Under the pieces are notes generated by a model. That model was given only the letters and a program-made list of their open reading frames with translations. It ran no database searches and was not told where the DNA came from. DNA of 64,000 bases from assembly GCA_021809425.1 (NCBI GenBank), contig JAKBAA010000006.1:1-64000 (forward strand), read 5' to 3'. Made by a program: the position numbers and the translations under genes. Below are positions 18,529 to 27,488 of this stretch, in pieces. Numbering within the stretch: the first letter of the stretch is position 1; each line of letters begins with the position of its first letter. The stretch is from Actinomycetes bacterium (GTDB lineage: Bacteria > Actinomycetota > Acidimicrobiia > Acidimicrobiales > Bog-793).

Positions 18529-18950
18529 CCCGCCAGCAGGTCCTGCTGGCGGCGCCAGAGCGACTCGGCCTCCTCCGCTGCCCGCCGGTTCGCCTGGAGC
18601 TCCGCGTCGATCTCGTCGGTGAACTCGGCGTAGTAGGCGAGCGCCGCCTCCACCTGCTCCCGGCGCAGCCCGAACAGCTCGACGGCCCGCTCGACGCGCT
18701 CAGCCGGCGCCACGTCGCCGCCGACGACACCGCCGATGACCTCCCAGACGTCGGGGCCGCCGACCAGGCAGGCCCGGCGCCCTGCCGGGCCGTCCCGGAA
18801 GCCGACGAGTGGATGGCGCCGCACCCGCAGCCCCTCGTCGATCAGCTCCTCGGCGAGCGCCGAGGTCGAGGTTCCCCGCGTGCCTGCCTCCGCCTTGAGG
18901 CGCTCGGCGATGCTCGCCTCCCGGAACCGGACCGAGATGGGATGCGTCAT
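18525..18950 (-). CDS. Antitoxin-like protein: N-terminal RHH-like region plus DUF433-type region
   Basis: MTHPISVRFREASIAERLKAEAGTRGTSTSALAEELIDEGLRVRRHPLVGFRDGPAGRRACLVGGPDVWEVIGGVVGG...; start ATG 18950. Confidence 0.7.
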   Translation of the reverse strand: MTHPISVRFREASIAERLKAEAGTRGTSTSALAEELIDEGLRVRRHPLVGFRDGPAGRRACLVGGPDVWEVIGGVVGGDVAPAERVERAVELFGLRREQVEAALAYYAEFTDEIDAELQANRRAAEEAESLWRRQQDLLAG

Positions 18951-18965
18951 GACTACAGCGTAGTC
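18951..18965. promoter_or_regulatory. Inverted repeat GACTAC-AGC-GTAGTC abutting the antitoxin start codon
   Basis: 6-bp arms, 3-bp spacer, directly adjacent to the ATG on the minus strand; contains a -10-like TACGCT. Confidence 0.6.
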
Positions 18966-19212
18966 GTAAGGTCGTTCGTGAGGTCGATCCCGTCTCGGGA
19001 GGCGTGCCGGGAGGTCGATCCGGAATCGGGAGCCGATCCGGGAGGCCGATGTGGTCGCGCCATCACGCCTCGCCCCCGCCGAGGAACCTCCCGATCGCAC
19101 CGGCCGCGCACGCAACCCTTCCCAAGCACCACGGCATGGCTTGCGAGCGGTGTCCCTAGCGACGTGAACCCCCACACGCTCCACAGCCGATTGACCAGGT
19201 CTTTCGGCGAGC

Positions 19213-19245
19213 TTGTGGGGGTTCAACTCGGTGTCGGAGGGGGGA
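19213..19245. repeat. tRNA-proximal copy of 33-bp att-like direct repeat
   Basis: TTGTGGGGGTTCAACTCGGTGTCGGAGGGGGGA; overlaps the last 14 nt of tRNA-Leu(GAG). Confidence 0.75.
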
Positions 19246-19315
19246 CTTGAACCCCCACGCCCTTTCGGGCACTAGCCCCTCAAGCTAGCGCGTCTGCCTA
19301 TTCCGCCACTCCGAC
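19232..19315 (-). tRNA. tRNA-Leu(GAG)
   Basis: GTCGGAGTGGCGGAATAGGCAGACGCGCTAGCTTGAGGGGCTAGTGCCCGAAAGGGCGTGGGGGTTCAAGTCCCCCCTCCGACA: 7-bp acceptor, long variable arm, T-arm GTTCAAG, anticodon loop TTGAGGG; CCA not fully encoded. Confidence 0.95.
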
Positions 19316-19406
19316 GTGGGCCGCCGGGTCCCGGCGACGGGTGGTCATGCTAGCGCCTCGGCTGCCCTCCGCTGGCCACGCCAGCGCTCCCCCGCCGGGT
19401 CTCGCG

Positions 19407-21500
19407 CTACCCGCCCGAGGTCGGTCCGGCCGCCCCTGTCGTCCCCGCCCCTGTCGTCCCCGCCCCTGTCGTCCCCGCCCCCGACGTGGCGCCGGACGGA
19501 CCACCGGCGCCCGGAGCCGTGCCGGACGCGCCCGAGGCGCCAGACGAGCCGGCCGGCACCTCGAGCACCCAATTCTGGGCGTCCCAAAGCGGGCCGAGCC
19601 AGGTGGAGCTCGGGAAGAGGTTGTAGAGCGCCCGCTCGCCGACGAGGGCGGTCGGCACCTGGTAGAGCGGCAGGCTCGGCAGGTCGCTCCAGATGACGCG
19701 GTCTGCCTGGTCGTACAGGCTGGCGGCCTGGCCCGGGTTGAGGGCGGAGAAGGCCTGGGCGAGCAGCGTCTCGAGAGCCGGGTCGCGGTAGCCGAGGACG
19801 TCACGGGTAACCGATCCGGCAGCGACCGCCCCCGGCTCGGTGGCAGTGCCGGTTTCCGGGGCGTACGCCGTGACCTGCGGGGCGGTCGTCGCCGCCTTGG
19901 TGGTGGAGGCCGGCAGCGTGGTCGTGGTCGTGGTCGACGTCGACGTGGTGGTGCCGGGGGCGGGCGGCAGGGTGAACGGGCTGCCCGTCGGCTGGGGGCC
20001 GACCGGGTCGACGTAGTAGGTGGCGTTCTCGGAGGGATAGGCGGACACCCACTCGGGGACGAGCGCCACCTGGTAGGCGCCGGTGGGCAGCACCCCCGAG
20101 AGGAGGCGGGCGAGCGGCACCCGGACGACGTGGACGACGATGCCGGCGTCGAGCAGCTGGGCGCGCAGCTCGGCGGTCATCTGGCTGACGAGCTGACCGG
20201 AGGACGGCACGACCAGGCGGAGGACGAGCGGGGCGCCGCTCGCGCTGCGCAGGATGCCGGACGCGTCCAGCCGGTAGCCGGCCGAGGCCAGCAGCTGGTC
20301 GGCGAGCGGCACGTCCACGAGGCCGTAGTCGCCGTCGTTCCCGGCGCTGCCCGGCGCCCCCACCTGGTACAGGTGGTTGCCCGACAGCGGCACCCCGTTG
20401 CGCTGCAGCCCGATCGAGTCGGCCACGAGCTCCGGCCGGTCCACGGCCGTGGCCACGGCACGGCGGACGGCCAGCTGGCCGACGAGCGGATCGGCCAGGT
20501 TGAAGTCGAGCTGCCACAGCACCGAGGAGGCGTAGGTCTGGGCGCCGAGGAACCGGTGCTGCATCAGGGCGTTGCGCAGGCTCGGCCCGGGGGCCACCTG
20601 GGCGACGTCGATCGTCCCCTGCTCGAGCCCGTGCAGCAGGGCGCCCTGGCCGTGCACCACGCGGAACACGATCTGGTCGAGCATCGGGGCGCGACCCCAC
20701 CAGTGCGGATTGCGCCGAAGCACGAGCTCCTTGCCCGGCACCACCCGGGCGACGGCGAACGGACCACCGGACAGCAGGTGGGAAGGCGTCGCCGTCGTGA
20801 ACCCGGCCGACCACCCGTACTGGGCCGCCACCTGGGCCGGGGCGAGCTCGTGGAAGAGCGCCTCCCACTCGGCGTCGGGACGCTTGAAGGTGACCGTCAC
20901 CACCTTGCCGGCCGATGACGAGGTGATCGAGGCGATGTCCTCGTAGCCCGCCAGCGGGTCGTTCGCCGGGAGCTCCTGGCCGATGGCCAGCTGGGCATGC
21001 CACTCGGCGATGAAGTCGGCCGCCGTGATCGGCGTGCCGTCCGACCAGCGCGCCTTGGCGTCGATCGTGTACACCACCCGCTGCGGGCTCACGCTCACGT
21101 TCTCGGCAGCGTCGATGAACGTGGTCGACGCCCGCGTGTCACCGGGCCCCACCGTGACGAAGGTCGACGGCCACACCTGGCTCATGATCTCCGCCGCGAC
21201 CGGGTTGGCCCCGGCCGGCGAGGCCGGGTTGAGCGTGCTCGGCAGGTAGGGCACCGCCACGGTGACGGTGCCCCCGTGCACCACCTGCAACGGACCGGGA
21301 GCCGTCGTGGCGGTCGTCGGTCCCGACGACCCGCTGGCACCGGCGGACCCGCTCGAGCCGCTGGACCCGCTCGAGCCGCTGGCCCCGCTCGAGCCGGCGC
21401 TTCGGCCCGGCTCCGCCGCCGAGACGGCGGTGGCGGCCAGCCCGGCGACGAGCAGCCCTGCCGGGGCGAGGGCGAGGAGGCGGCGGAGCCTCAGCCCCAC
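19407..21500 (-). CDS. Family 5 extracellular solute-binding protein (peptide/nickel ABC transporter type)
   Basis: Signal sequence; 'YLPSTLNPASPAGANPVAAEIMSQVWPSTF', 'WSDGTPITAADFIAEWHAQLA'; low-complexity termini. Confidence 0.85.
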   Translation of the reverse strand: MGLRLRRLLALAPAGLLVAGLAATAVSAAEPGRSAGSSGASGSSGSSGSSGSAGASGSSGPTTATTAPGPLQVVHGGTVTVAVPYLPSTLNPASPAGANPVAAEIMSQVWPSTFVTVGPGDTRASTTFIDAAENVSVSPQRVVYTIDAKARWSDGTPITAADFIAEWHAQLAIGQELPANDPLAGYEDIASITSSSAGKVVTVTFKRPDAEWEALFHELAPAQVAAQYGWSAGFTTATPSHLLSGGPFAVARVVPGKELVLRRNPHWWGRAPMLDQIVFRVVHGQGALLHGLEQGTIDVAQVAPGPSLRNALMQHRFLGAQTYASSVLWQLDFNLADPLVGQLAVRRAVATAVDRPELVADSIGLQRNGVPLSGNHLYQVGAPGSAGNDGDYGLVDVPLADQLLASAGYRLDASGILRSASGAPLVLRLVVPSSGQLVSQMTAELRAQLLDAGIVVHVVRVPLARLLSGVLPTGAYQVALVPEWVSAYPSENATYYVDPVGPQPTGSPFTLPPAPGTTTSTSTTTTTTLPASTTKAATTAPQVTAYAPETGTATEPGAVAAGSVTRDVLGYRDPALETLLAQAFSALNPGQAASLYDQADRVIWSDLPSLPLYQVPTALVGERALYNLFPSSTWLGPLWDAQNWVLEVPAGSSGASGASGTAPGAGGPSGATSGAGTTGAGTTGAGTTGAAGPTSGG

Positions 21501-21721
21501 CGCAGGCCGATGATGACCGTGGTGAAGGCGAAGACGAGGGCGCAGGTGACCGTCAGCCGGTCGAGGTTCTTCTCGGCCACGGTCGACCCGGAGGCGGCCG
21601 AGCCGATCGACGAACCGAACATGTCCGACAGGCCACCGCCCCGGCCGGAGTGCAGGAGGATGAGCAGGATCAAGGCGAACGACGAGGCGATCTCGACGCC
21701 CACCACCACGTCCGTCAGCAC
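21491..21721 (-). CDS. secG: Preprotein translocase subunit SecG
   Basis: 76 aa; 'LILLILLHSGRGGGLSDMFG' is the SecG signature; located next to tpiA. Confidence 0.93.
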   Translation of the reverse strand: MLTDVVVGVEIASSFALILLILLHSGRGGGLSDMFGSSIGSAASGSTVAEKNLDRLTVTCALVFAFTTVIIGLRWG

Positions 21722-21847
21722 CGCGCTCCTCCTGCCACCTGGTCCGACTCCGGCCAGGCAGGCTAGCAGCCGGACCGCCGCCGTCCCGGTCGGCCAGCCG
21801 GCCGACCCGGCCGGCCCGGCGCCGTCGGGGGGCGACGAACAGCAGCG

Positions 21848-22627
21848 CTAGCCGGCGGCGCGGGCGATGGCGTGGAAGCTGGCCGCCTCAAGGCTCGCCC
21901 CACCGACGAGCAGCCCGTCGACGTTCGGCTGGGCGAGCAGCTCGGCGGCGTTGTCCGGGTTGACCGACCCGCCGTACTGGATCCGGGTGGTCTCGGCCGC
22001 CGGGCCGGCGAGCCGGGCGAGCTCGGCCCGGATGGCGGCGCACATCTGCTCGGCGTCGTCGGGGGTGGCGGTGACCCCGGTGCCGATCGCCCAGATCGGC
22101 TCGTAGGCGACGACGGCGGCGGCGACGGCGGCGGACGGCCGACCGTCGAAGGCGGCGTCGACCTGCGCGCGGACCCGGTCGAGTGCGGCGCCCGAGGCGC
22201 GCTCGTCGGCGTCCTCGCCGACGCAGACGATCGGGACCATGCCGTGGCGGAGGATGGCGTCGACCTTCGCCCGGACCATCTCGTCGGTCTCGCCACACCC
22301 CCGGCGCCGCTCGGAGTGGCCGGCGATCACGTACCGGACGTTCAGCTTGGCGAGCATCTCGGCGCTGACCTCGCCGGTGAAGGCACCCTTGTCGGCGTGA
22401 TGGCAGGTCTGTGCCCCGAGCGCGAGGGGCACACGGTCGGTCTCGACGGCGGTCTGGACCGTGCGCAACGAGGTGAACGGCGGGTGCACGCTCGCCGCAC
22501 AGCCCTCGGGCAGCGCCTGGGCGCGGAGGAGCGCCGCCAGCTCCTGCACGAGCTTCAGCGCCTCGAAGTGGTTGATGTGCATCTTCCAGTTGCCGCTCAC
22601 GAGCACGCCCCGCTCGCCGACGCCCAC
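21848..22627 (-). CDS. tpiA: Triosephosphate isomerase
   Basis: SGNWKMHINHFEALKLV, VIAGHSERR, AYEPIWAIGTG, IQYGGSVNPDNAAELL; GTG start with AGGAGG SD. Confidence 0.95.
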   Translation of the reverse strand: MGVGERGVLVSGNWKMHINHFEALKLVQELAALLRAQALPEGCAASVHPPFTSLRTVQTAVETDRVPLALGAQTCHHADKGAFTGEVSAEMLAKLNVRYVIAGHSERRRGCGETDEMVRAKVDAILRHGMVPIVCVGEDADERASGAALDRVRAQVDAAFDGRPSAAVAAAVVAYEPIWAIGTGVTATPDDAEQMCAAIRAELARLAGPAAETTRIQYGGSVNPDNAAELLAQPNVDGLLVGGASLEAASFHAIARAAG

Positions 22628-22641
22628 GCCGTCCTCCTTGG

Positions 22642-23795
22642 TCAGGCCCGGCGGCCGGCGCGCAGGGCGGCCAGGCCGGGAAGGTCGCCGTACTCGAGCA
22701 GCTCCAGGGTGGCCCCGCCGCCCGTCGACACGTGGGTGATCGCCTCGGCCAGGCCGAGCCGGTCGATGGCGGCCACCGAGTCGCCGCCGCCGACGACGGT
22801 GAACCCGCCGCAGGACGCCACCGCCTTCGCCACCGCCTCGGTTCCCGCCGCGAAGCGGGCGTCCTCGCACACCCCCATCGGGCCGTTCCACAGCACCGTG
22901 CCGGCACCTGCCAGCGCCTCGGCGAAGGCCGCCCGGGTCGCCGGGCCGATGTCGTAACCTCGCCAACCTTCCGACAGGTCCTGGCCGCGCACGGCGACCT
23001 GGCCGGTCGCCTCGGCCTCCGGGTGCCCGCCGAAGTTGGCCTCGCCGTCGGGAGAGAGCGCCACGAGGTCGCTCGGCAGCAGGATGTCGGCAGCGCCCGC
23101 CAGCAGCGCGCGGCAGGCGTCCAGCTTGGAGGTGTCGACGAGCGAGCCTCCCGCCTCGTGGCCGAGGGCGGCCAGGAAGGTCGCCGCCATGCCGCCGCCG
23201 ACGAGCACGGCGTCGGCGCGGGCCGCCAGGGCGTTGAGCACGCCCAGCTTGTCGGCCACCTTCGCCCCGCCGACGATCGCCACGAACGGCCGCTTCGGCG
23301 CCTCGAGCAGGCCGCCCAGCACCTCCACCTCGCGCTGGAGCAGCCGGCCGGCGGCGCACGGGAGGAGCGCCGGCGGTCCCACCACGGAGGCGTGCGCCCG
23401 GTGCGACACGCCGAAGGCGTCGTTGACGTAGGCGTCCTTGCCCTCGACGAGGCGCCGGACCAGCTCCGGGTCGTTCGCCTCCTCACCCGGGTCGAAGCGG
23501 AGGTTCTCGAGCAGCTCCACCCCCGGCGCCAGCTCGGCGAGGCGCGCCCGGACCGGTGCCAGGTCGTAGCGGGGGTCGGGGGCGCCCTTCGGACGGCCGA
23601 GGTGGGTGCAGACGGTCACCTCGGCCCCGTGCTCCTGCAGCCACGACAGCGTCGCCACGCTCTGGCGGATGCGGAAGTCGTCGACCACCACCTTGCCGCT
23701 CGGGCCGTCGGCGAGCGGTACGTTGAGGTCGGCGCGCACCAGCACCGACCGGCCCTCGAGCGGCAGCAGGTCCTCGAGGAGCGGCAGGCCGCTGC

Positions 23796-23799
<4 letters not shown>
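22642..23799 (-). CDS. pgk: Phosphoglycerate kinase
   Basis: VLVRADLNVPLADG, THLGRPKG, VAIVGGAKVADKLGVL, VGGGDSVAAI; GTG start 23799. Confidence 0.95.
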
Positions 23800-24815
<1,016 letters not shown>

Positions 24816-24926
24816 CTCGTCACCCTCCGCTCAGGTTCACGGCCGGCACGCCACCGGCTCGCGGTCCGGGCCGGCCGGCGCGCGGCGACCCCGACGATAG
24901 TTGGCCTGCCAGGAGCCTAGGAACGC

Positions 24927-25805
24927 TCAGCCGGCCAGCGCGGCCAGGGCGGCCCCGAGCAGTGCCTCGTCGTGCACCTGGGGCCGGCCGGGCACGGTGA
25001 GGGACGCCTCCACCACGCGGGTGGCGTCCGCCGGCGAACCGAGGGCGAGGCCGCCGCGCTCGACGAGCATCACGTCGGGGACGACCCCGTGGGCGACGAG
25101 GGCGTCGAGGTGCATCCCGGCGTCGAACCCGGCCGTCTCGGGGTGCTGCTCGGCGAGGTTGCACACGTACACCACGGTCGCCGAGGCCGCCGCCACCGCC
25201 GCCGCCAGCTCGGCGGCGGCCAGGCAGGCGAGGACGCTCGTGAACAGCGACCCGGGCCCGAGCACGATCTGGTCGGCCTGCCCGATCGCGGCGAGGGCGC
25301 CCGGCGGGGTGGTGGCGCCCGGCGGGTCGAGCGCCACCGCCTCGACGCCGCCGACCGACATGACGGCGACCTGGCCGCGCACCGAGGCCCCGGCAGCGGT
25401 CCGGGCGCGCAGCACCACCGCCTCGTTGGTCGCCGGGAACAGCTCGCCGACCGTCTGCAACAGCTGGCACGCCCGCGCCACACCCTCGGCGAACCCGCCC
25501 CGCTCGGCGGCAAGGGCGCCGAGCAACAGGTTGCCGAAGGCGTGGTGGTCGAGCTCGCCCGGGAAGCGGTGCTCGAGGGCGTTGCCCATCGGCGAGCCCT
25601 CCGGCAGGAGCGCCCCGAGGCAGCGCCGCAGGTCGCCCGGCGCCGGGATGCCGAGCGCCTGGCGCAGCCGCCCGCTCGACCCGCCGTCGTCGGCCACCGA
25701 CACCACCCCCCACAGCCGCCCGGCGTAGCGGCGGGCGGCCCCGAGGGTGCGGGCGAGCCCGTGGCCGCCGCCGATCGCCACGACGGCCGGGGCGGGGCGG
25801 GTCAA
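24927..25805 (-). CDS. yvcK: YvcK/CofD-family gluconeogenesis factor-like protein
   Basis: VVAIGGGHGLARTL, VSVADDGGSSGRLR, GDLRRCL, FGNLLLGAL, VLGPGSLFTSVL. Confidence 0.93.
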   Translation of the reverse strand: MTRPAPAVVAIGGGHGLARTLGAARRYAGRLWGVVSVADDGGSSGRLRQALGIPAPGDLRRCLGALLPEGSPMGNALEHRFPGELDHHAFGNLLLGALAAERGGFAEGVARACQLLQTVGELFPATNEAVVLRARTAAGASVRGQVAVMSVGGVEAVALDPPGATTPPGALAAIGQADQIVLGPGSLFTSVLACLAAAELAAAVAAASATVVYVCNLAEQHPETAGFDAGMHLDALVAHGVVPDVMLVERGGLALGSPADATRVVEASLTVPGRPQVHDEALLGAALAALAG

Positions 25806-26656
25806 CGCTGCACGTCCCGGTGGTGCACGCTCGGGTCGAAGCCGCGCCGGCGGATCCGGCGGGCCAGCTCCTCGGCGACCGCCACCGAACGGTGCCGCCC
25901 CCCCGTGCAGCCGATGGCGATCGAGAGGTAGGCCTTGCCCTCGGCGGCATAGGCCGGGAGGAGGAACCCGAACAGGTCGTCCAGGCGGGCCAGGAACTCC
26001 TCGGCCTCCGGCCGGTCGAGCACGTAGGCACGCACCTCCGGGTCGAGCCCCGTCTGGACCCGGAGGTGCTCAACCCAGTGCGGGTTGGGCAGGAACCGGC
26101 AGTCGAGCACGAGGTCGACGTCGAGCGGGAGCCCGTGCTTGAACCCGAACGACACCACCGCCGTCGTCATCCCGCCGGGGGCCTCGCGCGACGAGAACAG
26201 CTCGACGAGGCGCGCCTTCAGCTCGTGGACGTTGGTGTCGCTCGTGTCGACCACCACGTCGGCGTCGTCGCGCAGCGGGTCGAGCAGCGCCCGCTCCGCC
26301 CGGATGGCCTCGAGGACGCCCTCCGCCTCGAGCGGGTGGCGGCGCCGGGTCCCCTCGTAGCGCCGGACGAGCACCTCGTCGCTGGCGTCGAGGAACAGCA
26401 CCCGCACCCTGGCCCCGGTCGCCCGCAGGGCGGTGACGGTCGGGGCGAGCTCGACCACCGACTCGGCACCGCCCCGCCCGACGACGAAGCAGAAGCGCTC
26501 CAGCTCCGACCCTGGCTGGCCGGCGAGCTCGGCCACCTTTCCGATGAGCGGCGCCGGCAGGTTGTCGATCACGAACCAGCCGAGGTCCTCGAGGGTCGCC
26601 GCCGCGCTGGAGCGGCCGGCGCCCGACAGGCCCGCCACGATCAGGTACTCGGCCAT
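25802..26656 (-). CDS. rapZ: RNase adapter protein RapZ (P-loop)
   Basis: VAGLSGAGRSSAAATLEDLGWFVIDNLPAPL, SFGFKHGLPLDVDLVLDCRFLPNPHW, IAIGCTGGRHRSVAVAEEL. Confidence 0.95.
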   Translation of the reverse strand: MAEYLIVAGLSGAGRSSAAATLEDLGWFVIDNLPAPLIGKVAELAGQPGSELERFCFVVGRGGAESVVELAPTVTALRATGARVRVLFLDASDEVLVRRYEGTRRRHPLEAEGVLEAIRAERALLDPLRDDADVVVDTSDTNVHELKARLVELFSSREAPGGMTTAVVSFGFKHGLPLDVDLVLDCRFLPNPHWVEHLRVQTGLDPEVRAYVLDRPEAEEFLARLDDLFGFLLPAYAAEGKAYLSIAIGCTGGRHRSVAVAEELARRIRRRGFDPSVHHRDVQR

Positions 26657-26693
26657 CGCCCGACCCCTCCTCCTCGCCGCCCACCTGCCCGCC

Positions 26694-27488
26694 CTACCTG
26701 CCGCCGGTCGCCTCGTCCCAGTCTCGCACCCGGGCGGCCGGCGGTGGCCGGGCCTCGAAGCGCAGCGAGAGCAGGCGCGGGATGGCCGACTCGAGGGCCG
26801 GGTCGAGCGAGGTGGCGAGCAGCTCGGCCGGCGGCCGTGGCTCGTCCATGCGGACCAGCACCACGTCACGGGCGCCGAGCGGGTTGACGTAGCGCGACAG
26901 CGGGCGGTGGGCGAAGGCGATGGCCACCCCCGGGTCGACCTCCTCGTAGGCGACCGACTCGTCGAGGTACGGGCCGACCCGCCAGTAGCGCTCGCCCAGG
27001 ATCTGGTCGTCGATGAACCCGGAGCCGGTGCCCTGGTAGAGCGGGTGGTTGACGAGCAGGACGAGCCGTCCACCCGGGGCGAGGACGCGGGCCATCTCGG
27101 CGAGCACGGCGTCCGGATCGTCGGCGTGCTCGATGACGAGGCAGCAGACCACGGCGTCGAAGGTGGCGTCGGCGAAGGGGAGCCGCTCCCCCCTCCCTTG
27201 CACGAAGCACGGCCCGCCGCCGGCTCCGGCGGCGAAGGCCAGCTGGGCCCCGGAAGGGTCGATCCCGACGACCCGCCGGTCGGCCGGCCCGCACGCCTGG
27301 AGGGAACGGGCCACCTGACCCTCGCCGGTCCCGACGTCGAGGACGCGCCGCGCCCCCTCGCCCACCTCGCGGCGCACGAGCGGCACGATCTCCCGGTCGT
27401 ACTCCGGGTCGGCCCCGCCGGTGAAGGTGGCCTTCCACCAGGCGGCGTGCGCGTCCCACGGATGACCCCCGGCGGCCTGCTCGCTCAC
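26694..27488 (-). CDS. SAM-dependent class I methyltransferase
   Basis: VLDVGTGEGQVARSL, LPFADATFDAVVCCLVIEH, LAPGGRLVLLVNHP; 4-bp overlap with uvrC. Confidence 0.88.
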   Translation of the reverse strand: MSEQAAGGHPWDAHAAWWKATFTGGADPEYDREIVPLVRREVGEGARRVLDVGTGEGQVARSLQACGPADRRVVGIDPSGAQLAFAAGAGGGPCFVQGRGERLPFADATFDAVVCCLVIEHADDPDAVLAEMARVLAPGGRLVLLVNHPLYQGTGSGFIDDQILGERYWRVGPYLDESVAYEEVDPGVAIAFAHRPLSRYVNPLGARDVVLVRMDEPRPPAELLATSLDPALESAIPRLLSLRFEARPPPAARVRDWDEATGGR

